In this document: positions 1 through 7,949 of the stretch, piece after piece
Layout of the letters: each line of letters starts with the position of its first letter
Numbering within the stretch: the first letter of the stretch is position 1
NCBI GenBank assembly: GCA_964420125.1
Contig: CAYQQQ010000016.1
Span: forward strand, 24,476 to 88,475
DNA from: CAYQQQ01 sp964420125
Lineage (GTDB): Bacteria; Actinomycetota; Acidimicrobiia; Acidimicrobiales; Microtrichaceae
Length of the DNA: 64,000 nt
Reading direction: 5' to 3'
Translations under genes and position numbers: made by a program
The notes under the pieces: model-generated
Seen by the model: the letters and a program-made list of their open reading frames with translations, nothing else
The model's database searches: none
Told to the model about the DNA's origin: nothing

Positions 1-1188
1 GGCCACGATGCGGGCTTGCTCGGCTGGCGGGGGGACCGGGATGGGCACCAGCTTCAAGTCGCTCCCTGAGACGCCCGACTGGCCCGCTGTCGTCTTGGTC
101 GCCCTCTCGATGAAGGCACGAGATGGCCCGGTCGACACGGTGATGGCAACGTAGCGAGGCTCCGTCATCAACCGATTCACAACGACTCGGATGAGCTTGT
201 CCGGATGGAGCAACGGCGCCTTCACATCGGGTACCACTGCGCAGGCTCCGACGAACTCAGGGTTGCCGTTGTAGCGGGTGAACAGCAGATCGCCCGGTTC
301 AAGCAAGGCGCGCCGAACCGCGGGATCGCTGATGTCGACGGGGGCATACCTGACCTGATCGAGGTCGAGTTCGAGACGCCTGACCGAGCCGATCCTCAGA
401 ATCGGTACTCCCGGGGGTTCCTCGGGTGGTCGTGACACGAAGATCCCGTTGCGAACCGAGTCTGAGATCGACCCCAATGCCGCCCACGCCCAGCCATCGG
501 GTAGGCCGGGCACGCCATCTGGCGGCTCGATCGGCTCCACGCCGAGGCCGGCCAGCAGCTTGGAGGCGGGGGTGTCGGCCGGGTCCTGCGGGACGAGGCG
601 GCCGGTGACGGCGGCGGACAGGACCGCGTCCCGCATGCGCTTGAGGAGCAGCCGGACGTTGCGGAGCCCTGCCTCCCCCGCGTCCAGCTTCGAGAACGCC
701 TCCTCGATCGCCCCGACGATGCGCTGCTGTTCAGCCAACGGCGCTACCGGAATGGGCCAAGCCTTCAGCACCGTCTGACTGATGTTCGACTGTGTGCCGC
801 CCTTCCCAGCCGCCAGGAGGTCTTCGCGCTGGGACCGCAACCACCAGAAGAGCCAATCCCGAGAGACGCACGCTTTCGTCGCCGCGCAGGCGATGGCTTG
901 ATTGGTTGCCATTGCGACTTCTGCAATGCCGAGCTTGCCGATCGATCCATACATCGCGACAAGAACGGTCCCTGCCTGCACGACCTTCGCGCTGCTGTTC
1001 AACAACCCCTCATCGGTGATCGTGGAAGCTGTCACGCTGACCCTGCCATCGTTCAGGTCTCCAATGACCGCCCAGGGCACGCCACCTCCGTAGTACTCGG
1101 GCGTGCCAGCCTTCGGTGTGCCACCGCTCGACCACTCGGCCACGTCCAGCAACGTCGACCACGCCCACCCCTCCGGCAGCCCACTCAC
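1..1188 (-). CDS. hsdS: Type I restriction enzyme specificity subunit HsdS (C-terminus outside window)
   Basis: The specificity subunit chooses the DNA target of a type I restriction-modification complex. The frame is open from GTG 1188 to base 1 (396 codons). It has the two-fold layout of the family: a first half beginning LPEGWAW (residues 4-10) and closing with PIPVAPLAEQQRIV (145-158), then a helical spacer, then a second half beginning LPDGWAW (229-235) and closing with PIPVPPPAEQARIV (382-395). Only the last conserved helix should be missing beyond the window edge. The GTG start overlaps the hsdR stop by 4 bp (GTGA), so the two are translationally coupled. Confidence is high for the family; the recognition sequence cannot be read from the protein. 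Confidence 0.93.
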   Translation of the reverse strand, partial: MSGLPEGWAWSTLLDVAEWSSGGTPKAGTPEYYGGGVPWAVIGDLNDGRVSVTASTITDEGLLNSSAKVVQAGTVLVAMYGSIGKLGIAEVAMATNQAIACAATKACVSRDWLFWWLRSQREDLLAAGKGGTQSNISQTVLKAWPIPVAPLAEQQRIVGAIEEAFSKLDAGEAGLRNVRLLLKRMRDAVLSAAVTGRLVPQDPADTPASKLLAGLGVEPIEPPDGVPGLPDGWAWAALGSISDSVRNGIFVSRPPEEPPGVPILRIGSVRRLELDLDQVRYAPVDISDPAVRRALLEPGDLLFTRYNGNPEFVGACAVVPDVKAPLLHPDKLIRVVVNRLMTEPRYVAITVSTGPSRAFIERATKTTAGQSGVSGSDLKLVPIPVPPPAEQARIVA

Positions 1189-3986
1189 GCCACCAGCTCC
1201 TGGGTCAACTCCTCGAGCAGCACCGCCAGCCCGCCCTCAAAAGCGGAGTTGGCCCGGCCGAAGCCGCCGTGGCCGACGAAGGGCTCCAGCTCGAAGTCGT
1301 CGGGGGCGATCGAAAGCGACGTGGCCAGGTGGTCCTTGATGCGTGTCAACCACACCAGCTGCTCGTCGGTGAACACCGTGCCGGCCTGGGCCTGCTGGGC
1401 GAGCCAGGCCTGGAAGCGCTCGTCGACGGTGAGCGGGTAGGCGACCAGCTCGGAGCCGGGTTCGAGGGCTTTGCGCACGAGCGAGATGAGGTTGGTGAAC
1501 TGCGTCCCCGCCGACCCCCGCACCCGTGACGCTTCGAGCGCCTCGTAGGCGGCCCACAGGCGCTCGGGCGTCCAGTTGTGCGGCGGTCGCTCGATGGCGT
1601 GGGCCAGCTCCTTGATGGCCTTGAGCGTGAGCCGCTTGCCGTACGGCCGGGAGTAGAGGATCTGGAGGGCGTCGATGTCGTCGCGGTGCTCGTCGACGAA
1701 CGCCTGCCACGACTCGATCGTGGCCCGGGCCCGGTCGGTGGCGTCGCGGGAGAAGCCGGCGTCGATCACCTCGTCCTTGGAGGTCTCGTCGAGCACCTGG
1801 GTGTAGCTGCGGCGCACGTCGAGCAGCTTGGTGCGCAGGGCAGGGCGCTCCGCGAGGATCCGGCACGCCGCCTCGATCTGCCCGGCCCGGGCCGCGTGCA
1901 CCTGCTCGTCGGTGGGGTCGGCCCCGCCGGTGGTCTCGGCGGCCTTCTGCCACGCCCGGTCGACGTCGACGGCGTCGGTGAGCATCCGAACGACGACCGA
2001 CAGGTCGATGCCGTCGGTGGCGTCGGCGAGCTCCCGGCGGTCGTCGGGGGTGATGACCCGGTCGAGGCGGGCGAGGCGTCCGGCGATGGAGGACACGACG
2101 TCGGGGTCGCGCACCCCGGCGGCGACCTGGTCGAGGAGCTTCTTGAGCGAGGTGGTCTTGCGGCGCTCCAGCGGGGCGGTGTCGTTGAACTCGCCTTCGG
2201 TGACCCCGACGGCGTCGACGATCACGAAGTGGGTCTTGGCGGTGGCATCCGCGGAGACGGCCTGGAGGTCGTTGGGGTCGATGACCCGCACGCCGCGGCC
2301 CTTCATCTGCTCGAAGAAGTTCCGGGACCGCACCTGGCGCATGAACATCACGCACTCGAGCGGGCGCACGTCGGTGCCGGTGGCGATCATGTCGACGGTG
2401 ACGGCGATGCGGGGGTCGAAGCTGTTGCGGAACTGGTTGAGCAGGTCCTCGGGCTTGGCGCCCGTGGTGCGGTAGGTGATCTTCACGGCGAAGTCGTTGC
2501 CCCGTCCGAACTCCTCCCGGCAGATCCGCACGATGTCATCCGCGTGGCTGTCGTCCTTGGCGAAGATCAGCGTCTTGGGCACCTCGGTGCGCCCGGGGAA
2601 GATCCCGCCCTCGTCCAGCGGCTTGAACAGGTTGTCGCGGAAGGTGCGGATGACGGTGCGGATCTGGTCGAGCGCCACCACATCGCGGTCGAGCTGGCGG
2701 GCGTCGTACACGACGTCCTCGTCGAGCTTCTCGAGGCGGACCTTGCGGGTCTCGCGCTCGCGGAACCTGGTGACCAGCCCGGCCTCGACCGTCGAGCCGT
2801 GCTCGCTGATCCTGGTGCGGATCCGGTACACGTCGAAGTCGACGTTCACGCCGTCGGCCACCGCCTCTGCGTGGCCGTACTCGACGACGAGGTTCTGGTT
2901 GAAGAACCCGAAGGTCTGCTTGGCCGGTGTGGCGGTGAGCCCGACGAGGAACGCGTCGAAGTACTCGATGACCTGGCGCCACACCCCGTAGATCGAGCGG
3001 TGGCACTCGTCGATGATCACCACGTCGAAGCTCTCGATGGGGACCTGCGGGTTGTAGGCGACCTCGACGGGCTGGTCGGGTTCGATCTCGGCGCCGGAGC
3101 GCTCGTCGACGTCCTCGGGCAGCTCCTCCTCGCCGCGCAGCATCGAGAAGAGGCGCTGCACCGTGGTGATCACCACCCGGGCGGCGGGGTCGATGCGGTT
3201 CGAGGTCAGCCACTGGACGTTGTAGAGGTCGGTGAACTTCCGGCCGTCGCCCGGCGTGGCGAACTGCTGGAACTCCCGGAGCGTCTGGCGGCCGAGGTTG
3301 GCTCGGTCGACCAGGAACAGCACCCGCTCCGCACCGGCGGTCTGCACGAGTCGGTAGGCGAGGTTGGCGGCCATGAACGTCTTGCCCGACCCCGTCGCCA
3401 TCTGGGCCAGCGCCCTCGGGTGGTTGTGGACCATCGACCCTTCGATGCGGTCGATGGCGTCGACCTGGATCCGTCGCAGGCCTTCTGGGCCGACCGGGCC
3501 GAGCCGGTCGAGGCGCGCCCGCAACGAGCCACCCTCAGCGTCGTCGATCCAGTTGCGCAGCCAGCGGGCGAAGGTCTCGGGCCGGTGGAATGCGAACACC
3601 GGCCGGGACCGGGGCTGGGGATCGAACCCGTCGGTGAACATGGTCTCGTCGCCGGTGGACTCGTAGAGGAACGGCAACGGCGACACGGGCGCCGTCAGCT
3701 CCGCGGGCAGCCCGGCCGCGTACTTCGCCGACTGGGGCTCGACGCCGGCGAGCGGCGTGCCCGACGGCTTCGCCTCGATCGCACCGACGGCCGTGCCGTC
3801 GACGAACAGCAGGTAGTCGGCCCGGCCGTGCCCGGGCGCCATGATGAACTCCCGCACGGCCACGCCCGGCCCGGCGTAGAGGTTCATGTCGGCCCGGTCC
3901 TGCACGAGCCACCCGCAGGCGACCAGTTGCCGGTCGATCTCCTTGCGAGCCCGCGCCTCCGCCGGCAGGTGGTCGTCCTCGCTCAC
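1185..3986 (-). CDS. hsdR: Type I restriction enzyme motor/endonuclease subunit HsdR
   Basis: This subunit translocates DNA with ATP and cleaves it in a type I complex. From GTG 3986 it is 933 aa, a usual length for compact HsdR proteins. The N-terminal nuclease shows GRADYLLF and then AIEAK (about residues 54-72), fitting the PD-(D/E)xK fold. The SF2 helicase part shows MATGSGKT (about 200, Walker A), DECHRS (about 327, motif II) and LTATPA (about 350, motif III). A second in-frame GTG at 3992 is equally possible. The reading frame stays open further upstream to 4478, but that part overlaps the GNAT gene on the other strand and is low in plausible sequence, so I excluded it. hsdS follows with a 4-bp overlap; hsdM is not in the window. 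Confidence 0.92.
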   Translation of the reverse strand: MSEDDHLPAEARARKEIDRQLVACGWLVQDRADMNLYAGPGVAVREFIMAPGHGRADYLLFVDGTAVGAIEAKPSGTPLAGVEPQSAKYAAGLPAELTAPVSPLPFLYESTGDETMFTDGFDPQPRSRPVFAFHRPETFARWLRNWIDDAEGGSLRARLDRLGPVGPEGLRRIQVDAIDRIEGSMVHNHPRALAQMATGSGKTFMAANLAYRLVQTAGAERVLFLVDRANLGRQTLREFQQFATPGDGRKFTDLYNVQWLTSNRIDPAARVVITTVQRLFSMLRGEEELPEDVDERSGAEIEPDQPVEVAYNPQVPIESFDVVIIDECHRSIYGVWRQVIEYFDAFLVGLTATPAKQTFGFFNQNLVVEYGHAEAVADGVNVDFDVYRIRTRISEHGSTVEAGLVTRFRERETRKVRLEKLDEDVVYDARQLDRDVVALDQIRTVIRTFRDNLFKPLDEGGIFPGRTEVPKTLIFAKDDSHADDIVRICREEFGRGNDFAVKITYRTTGAKPEDLLNQFRNSFDPRIAVTVDMIATGTDVRPLECVMFMRQVRSRNFFEQMKGRGVRVIDPNDLQAVSADATAKTHFVIVDAVGVTEGEFNDTAPLERRKTTSLKKLLDQVAAGVRDPDVVSSIAGRLARLDRVITPDDRRELADATDGIDLSVVVRMLTDAVDVDRAWQKAAETTGGADPTDEQVHAARAGQIEAACRILAERPALRTKLLDVRRSYTQVLDETSKDEVIDAGFSRDATDRARATIESWQAFVDEHRDDIDALQILYSRPYGKRLTLKAIKELAHAIERPPHNWTPERLWAAYEALEASRVRGSAGTQFTNLISLVRKALEPGSELVAYPLTVDERFQAWLAQQAQAGTVFTDEQLVWLTRIKDHLATSLSIAPDDFELEPFVGHGGFGRANSAFEGGLAVLLEELTQELVA

Positions 3987-4104
3987 GCCCACAACATACG
4001 GGGTGGCCCCTCGCGCCAGCGCGCTCGCACCGCCTGCTCGCGACCCGGCCACCCTCTCGACCCGGAGCCGCCCGCCCAGACCGCGATGTGGCAGCATCCG
4101 TGAC

Positions 4105-4743
4105 GTGCCGAACGAGCGACCTGCACCCCAACCCCCTCCGGTGCGGGTCGCCCGGCCCCGCGATCGCGCGGCCATGGAGCGCAGCCTCGGGGCCGCCTTC
4201 CTCGACGACCCGATCTGGCAGTGGTTGCTCGGGCCCCGACGCATCACCGAGCAGCGGGCCGGCAGGGTGCTGGGCGCGTTCGCCATGACCCACCTCGAGG
4301 ACGGGCTCACCTCCATCAGCCACGAGGGCGACTCGGTGGCCGTCTGGGCGGCACCCAAGAAGTTCCGCATCTCGCCGCGGGAGTTCCTCCCGTACCTGCC
4401 GCTCACGGTCCGATCGCTCGGCGTCGGCGGGGTGGCCCGGCTGACCCGGCTGGCCGAGATCGAGCGGCTGCACCCCAAGGAGCCCCACTACTACCTGGCG
4501 ATCCTGGGCACGCACCCCGACGCCCAGGGGCGCGGCCTCGGCAGCGCCGTGCTGGGGCCCGTCCTCGAGCGTGCCGACCAGGAGGGCGTGGGCTGCTATC
4601 TGGAGTCGTCCAAGGAGTCGAACGTGCCCTTCTACCGCCGTCATGGCTTCGAGGTGACCGGCGAGCACGACGTGGCCGGCGGCAAGGGCCCCCGCACATG
4701 GCTCATGTGGAGGGACCCGCAGCCCCCCGAACGCCTCAGATGA
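4105..4743 (+). CDS. GNAT-family N-acetyltransferase
   Basis: A 212-aa single-domain acetyltransferase that would transfer an acetyl group from acetyl-CoA to a small molecule or protein amine. The CoA-binding motif A is visible as LGTHPDAQGRGLGSAVLGPV (about residues 132-151), followed by the ESS..N..FYRRHGF motif B region (about 167-180) that is typical of GNAT proteins acting in actinobacteria. Start GTG 4105 was chosen because the protein begins just before the conserved region; a CAGCAT box seven bases upstream could make it leaderless. It is divergent from hsdR and convergent with the acyl-CoA dehydrogenase gene. The substrate is unknown. Confidence 0.85.
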   Translation: MPNERPAPQPPPVRVARPRDRAAMERSLGAAFLDDPIWQWLLGPRRITEQRAGRVLGAFAMTHLEDGLTSISHEGDSVAVWAAPKKFRISPREFLPYLPLTVRSLGVGGVARLTRLAEIERLHPKEPHYYLAILGTHPDAQGRGLGSAVLGPVLERADQEGVGCYLESSKESNVPFYRRHGFEVTGEHDVAGGKGPRTWLMWRDPQPPERLR

Positions 4744-4753
4744 CCCGCACGCG

Positions 4754-5818
4754 TCAGATGAGGGGCTCGCCGCGCTCGAGCCGTCCGCGCAGCAGCGCGG
4801 CCAGCCGGTCCCGATGCGCGGACGCCGATCCGAACGACACCCGGTCGTACTGGGCGCGCTTGAGGTACAGGTGCAGGTCGCACTCCCAGGTGAAGCCGAT
4901 GCCCCCGTGCACCTGCAACGCCGAGCCCAGGACGCGCTCCGCGGCATCCGAGCACCACGCCTTGGCGGTGGACGCCGCCACCGAGCGCTCGGGATCGCCG
5001 CTGGCCAGGCACCACGCCGCCCACCACGTCGCCGAGCGCATCCCCTCCACGTCGACGAGCATGTCGGCGCAGCGGTGCTTCACCGCTTGGAAGCTGCCGA
5101 TCGGTCGGCCAAACTGCTCGCGCTCGCCGGCGTAGCGCACCGCCATGTCGAGGGCGGTGGAGGCGATGCCCAGCAGCTCGGCCGACAGGGCGACCGCGCC
5201 CCGGTCGAGGTAGGCCTCCACGGCGTCGGCCCCTCCCAGCTCCACCGCGGTGCGCCCGTCGAGGCGAACCCGCGCCATCTCCCGGGTCAGGTCCATGGCC
5301 GCCTCGGCCTCGGGGCGGTCGTCGCCGAGCTCCACCAGGAACAGCCGGCGATCGGTCCCGATGACCAACAGCACGTCCGCGCTCGGAGCGAAGGCCACCG
5401 GCTCGGTCATCCCCGCCAGCTCCCACCCGTCGGCCGAGGCCACCGCGTCGACGGCCCGTCCGGCCACGGCCGCCACCGCGTCGCCCGCCACCAGCTTGCC
5501 CAGCCAGGTCTCCTCACCGGCAGCGGCCAGGGTGTCGACGGCGACGAGCTGGGGTAGCACGGGAGCCGGGGCCACGTGGGCACCCACCTCCTCGATCAGC
5601 ACGGCCGCCTCCACCCAGCCGAGCTCCAGCCCTCCCAGATCCTCGGGCGCCAGCAGCGCCGGCCAGCCCTGCTCCACCAGGTCGGCCCACAGGTCGCGAT
5701 CCCAGCCACCTCCGGCGTCGACCACCGCCCGCACGCGCTCGGGCGAAGCTCGCGACCCCAACAGCTCGCGCGCCGCCGACCGCACCGACAGCTGATCCTC
5801 GGAGAGCTCGAAGTCCAC
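4754..5818 (-). CDS. Acyl-CoA dehydrogenase-like subunit (short, pair 1)
   Basis: A 354-aa FadE-type flavoprotein, probably one half of a heteromeric acyl-CoA dehydrogenase together with the divergent gene at 5878. Visible signatures are FELSEDQLSVR at the N-terminus, REQFGRPIGSFQAVKHRCAD (about 230-250) and HGGIGFTWECDLHLYLKRA near residue 315. It is shorter than the usual 380-410 aa. I chose GTG 5818 because a TACGAT box ends seven bases before it, which makes a leaderless start; an ATG at 5827 overlaps that box. The palindrome at 5842-5855 sits between the two divergent promoters. Pairing into an alpha2beta2 enzyme is inferred from known actinobacterial FadE pairs, not shown here. Confidence 0.85.
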   Translation of the reverse strand: MDFELSEDQLSVRSAARELLGSRASPERVRAVVDAGGGWDRDLWADLVEQGWPALLAPEDLGGLELGWVEAAVLIEEVGAHVAPAPVLPQLVAVDTLAAAGEETWLGKLVAGDAVAAVAGRAVDAVASADGWELAGMTEPVAFAPSADVLLVIGTDRRLFLVELGDDRPEAEAAMDLTREMARVRLDGRTAVELGGADAVEAYLDRGAVALSAELLGIASTALDMAVRYAGEREQFGRPIGSFQAVKHRCADMLVDVEGMRSATWWAAWCLASGDPERSVAASTAKAWCSDAAERVLGSALQVHGGIGFTWECDLHLYLKRAQYDRVSFGSASAHRDRLAALLRGRLERGEPLI

Positions 5819-5841
5819 GCCGGGCATCGTAGCCCCGAAGC

Positions 5842-5855
5842 TGACACGGGCGTCA
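5842..5855. promoter_or_regulatory. TGAC-N6-GTCA operator, site 1
   Basis: CTGACACGGGCGTCAG, a palindrome with TGAC/GTCA arms and six central bases. It lies exactly ten bases from the -10 box of each divergent acyl-CoA dehydrogenase gene (TACGAT at 5831-5826 on the minus strand, TACCAT at 5866-5871 on the plus strand). Its arms also supply CTGACA/CTGACG, which resemble -35 boxes at 19-base spacing. A bound repressor would cover both promoters. Confidence 0.75.
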
Positions 5856-5877
5856 GGTCGTGACCTACCATGCCCCG

Positions 5878-7089
5878 GTGGATCTCGCCGACTCCCCCGC
5901 CAACGCTGCCATCCGCCGGGAGTGCCGCAGCTGGCTGGAGGAGCACCTCCCCTGGACCTACGGCGAGGGCCTCCCCCCGCGCTTCGACTCGCTGGAGGAG
6001 GAGGTGGCCTTCGGCCGATCGTGGCAGGCGCGGCTCGCCGAGGGCCGATGGGTCGGCGTGGCCTGGCCCCGGGAGTACGGGGGGCGGGGCGCGGGGGTGG
6101 CGGCGAGCTTCGTGGTGCAGGAGGAGCTGGCGAGAGCCAGGGCCCCGGAGCTGGTGGGTCGCATCGGGGTGAACCTGGTGGGACCGACGCTGCTGGCCCA
6201 CGGCACCGCCGAGCAGACGGCGCGGTGGCTGCCCGACATCCTCTCGGCGCGCCGGCTGTGGTGCCAGCTCTTCAGCGAGCCGGGCGCCGGCTCCGACCTG
6301 GCCTCGTTGCGCACCTCGGCGGTGCGCGACGAGGACGCGGGAGGTTGGCGCCTGGAAGGCCAGAAGGTCTGGACCAGCTACGCCCAGTTCGCCGACCTCG
6401 GGCTGTGCCTGGCCCGAACCGACGCCTCGGCACCCAAGCGCCAGGGCATCTCGGCGCTGGTGGTCGACATGCACGCACCGGGGGTGGAGGTGCGCCCGCT
6501 GGTGCAGGCCACGGGGGAGGCCGAGTTCAACGAGGTGTTCTTCGACGGCGTCCTCGTGCCCGACGGCGCCCTGGTGGGCCCGGAGCACGAGGGGTGGCGC
6601 GTGTCGCAGTCGACCCTGGGCCACGAGCGGGGGATCAACCCCCGCCAGCTGGTCATCCACCTCCAGCACCTGGAGGAGCTGTTGGCCCTCGCCGAGGCGA
6701 ACGGCGCCTTCGCCGACCACCGCCTCCGTCAGCGCCTCGCAGAGGCGTGGGTGGAGGTGAAGGTCTTCCAGCTGCACAACCTGCGCTCGCTCACCCGGGC
6801 GGAACGGGGCGAGGAGCCGGGACCGGAGGGCAGCGCGCTCAAGCTGTACTGGTCGGAGCTGTCGAAGCGCCTGCACGCCACCGCCATGGAGGTGCTGGGC
6901 GACGACGCCGTGCTGTGGCGGGGAGCGACGGGGCTCGACGGCGACGGCGAGTGGCAACGATCCTGGCTCTACTACCTCTCGTCCTCGATCTTCGCGGGCA
7001 CGAACGAGATCCAACGCACCATCATCTCCGAACGGGTGCTCGGCCTGCCCCGGGAGCCGAGGCCCGCCACCAGCGGAGGATCCCGATGA
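5878..7089 (+). CDS. Acyl-CoA dehydrogenase (pair 1, large subunit)
   Basis: A 403-aa FAD-dependent acyl-CoA dehydrogenase that introduces the alpha-beta double bond of an acyl-CoA. Signatures are WCQLFSEPGAGSDLASLRT (about residues 125-143), the KVWTSYAQ segment, GHERG (about 249, where many FadE proteins carry a glutamate as catalytic base) and the closing FAGTNEIQRTIISERVLGLP. GTG 5878 is favoured over GTG 5860 because TACCAT (5866-5871) lies six to seven bases before it, giving a leaderless start. It is divergent from a shorter acyl-CoA dehydrogenase and overlaps the next gene, enoyl-CoA hydratase, by 4 bp (ATGA), so oxidation and hydration are translated together. The acyl substrate is unknown. 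Confidence 0.9.
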   Translation: MDLADSPANAAIRRECRSWLEEHLPWTYGEGLPPRFDSLEEEVAFGRSWQARLAEGRWVGVAWPREYGGRGAGVAASFVVQEELARARAPELVGRIGVNLVGPTLLAHGTAEQTARWLPDILSARRLWCQLFSEPGAGSDLASLRTSAVRDEDAGGWRLEGQKVWTSYAQFADLGLCLARTDASAPKRQGISALVVDMHAPGVEVRPLVQATGEAEFNEVFFDGVLVPDGALVGPEHEGWRVSQSTLGHERGINPRQLVIHLQHLEELLALAEANGAFADHRLRQRLAEAWVEVKVFQLHNLRSLTRAERGEEPGPEGSALKLYWSELSKRLHATAMEVLGDDAVLWRGATGLDGDGEWQRSWLYYLSSSIFAGTNEIQRTIISERVLGLPREPRPATSGGSR

Positions 7090-7949
7090 ACGACCAGGAG
7101 ACGAGCAGCGGGACCGGTGCCCCCACGGTGGGCTACCGGGTGGACGACCACGTCGCCACGGTCACCCTGCAACGGCCGGAGATGGCCAACGCCCTCGACG
7201 CCGCCACGATCGACGCCCTCGATGCCGCCCTCACCGCAGCCGAGGCCGACCCGGAGGTCCGCGTCGTGATCCTCGATGCGGAGGGCCGGCACTTCTGCTC
7301 GGGCCACGACCTCAAGGAGCTGATGGCCGGCGAGGAGCGCTGGGCGGCGATGCGCGGAACCCCTGAGGGTCGCTGGGAGCACGAGACCGTCATGTACCTC
7401 GAGCGCAGCCTGCGTTGGCGCAACACCCCGAAGATCACCATCGCCGCCGTGCAGGGCACGTGCGCCGCCGCCGGGCTCATGCTGGCCTGCATGTGCGACC
7501 TCATCGTGGCCGCCGAGGACGCCCGGTTCTCCAACCCCGTGCTGCGCATGAGCGGTGCCGGAGTCGAGCTGCTGGTCGAGCCGTGGGAGCTGGGTGCACG
7601 ACGAGCGAAGGAGTTCCTCTTCTGCTCGCGGGTGCTCACCGCCGAGGAGGCCGCGGCCGCCGGGATGGTGAACCGGGTCGTGCCGAGGGATCGGCTCGCG
7701 GAGGCCGCGGCCGAGATGGCCGCCGAGGCCGCCGAGGTGCCGCCGGTGACCGCGCGGGCGGTGAAGGAGTCGATCAACCACACCCTCGACCTGCAGGGCC
7801 AGGCCGAGTCGTGGCGCCACCACTTCCTGGTGCACCAGTTCGTCTCCGCCACCGACACCGCGGCCTCGATGGCCCGTCGGCGGGCGGGCGGCGGGATGGC
7901 GGCAGTCAGGGCCGAGCAGGCGGGAACCGGCTCCGACGGCCCTCGTTGA
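7086..7949 (+). CDS. Enoyl-CoA hydratase/isomerase family protein
   Basis: A 287-aa crotonase-fold protein expected to hydrate or isomerise the enoyl-CoA made by the upstream dehydrogenase. The oxyanion-hole segments are visible as HFCSGHDLKEL (about residues 70-80) and VQGTCAAAGLMLACMCDL (about 121-138), then the FSNPVLRMSGAG stretch and a C-terminal helix domain. ATG 7086 overlaps the stop of the dehydrogenase gene by 4 bp, so the pair is coupled. The 3' end overlaps by 44 bp with the convergent GGDEF-EAL gene. The glycine-rich GGG of the classical second oxyanion motif is AAAG here, so a plain enoyl-CoA hydratase activity is likely but not certain. Confidence 0.88.
   Translation: MNDQETSSGTGAPTVGYRVDDHVATVTLQRPEMANALDAATIDALDAALTAAEADPEVRVVILDAEGRHFCSGHDLKELMAGEERWAAMRGTPEGRWEHETVMYLERSLRWRNTPKITIAAVQGTCAAAGLMLACMCDLIVAAEDARFSNPVLRMSGAGVELLVEPWELGARRAKEFLFCSRVLTAEEAAAAGMVNRVVPRDRLAEAAAEMAAEAAEVPPVTARAVKESINHTLDLQGQAESWRHHFLVHQFVSATDTAASMARRRAGGGMAAVRAEQAGTGSDGPR

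Noticed and set aside
1578..4103. Long plus-strand open frame opposite hsdR
   Set aside because: Its protein is repetitive in V, D, E, L and G, and it is antisense to a gene with clear helicase motifs; typical of very GC-rich DNA.
4741..4756. TGAC-N8-GTCA at the GNAT and acyl-CoA dehydrogenase 3' ends
   Set aside because: Spacing is eight and the place is between gene ends, not a promoter.
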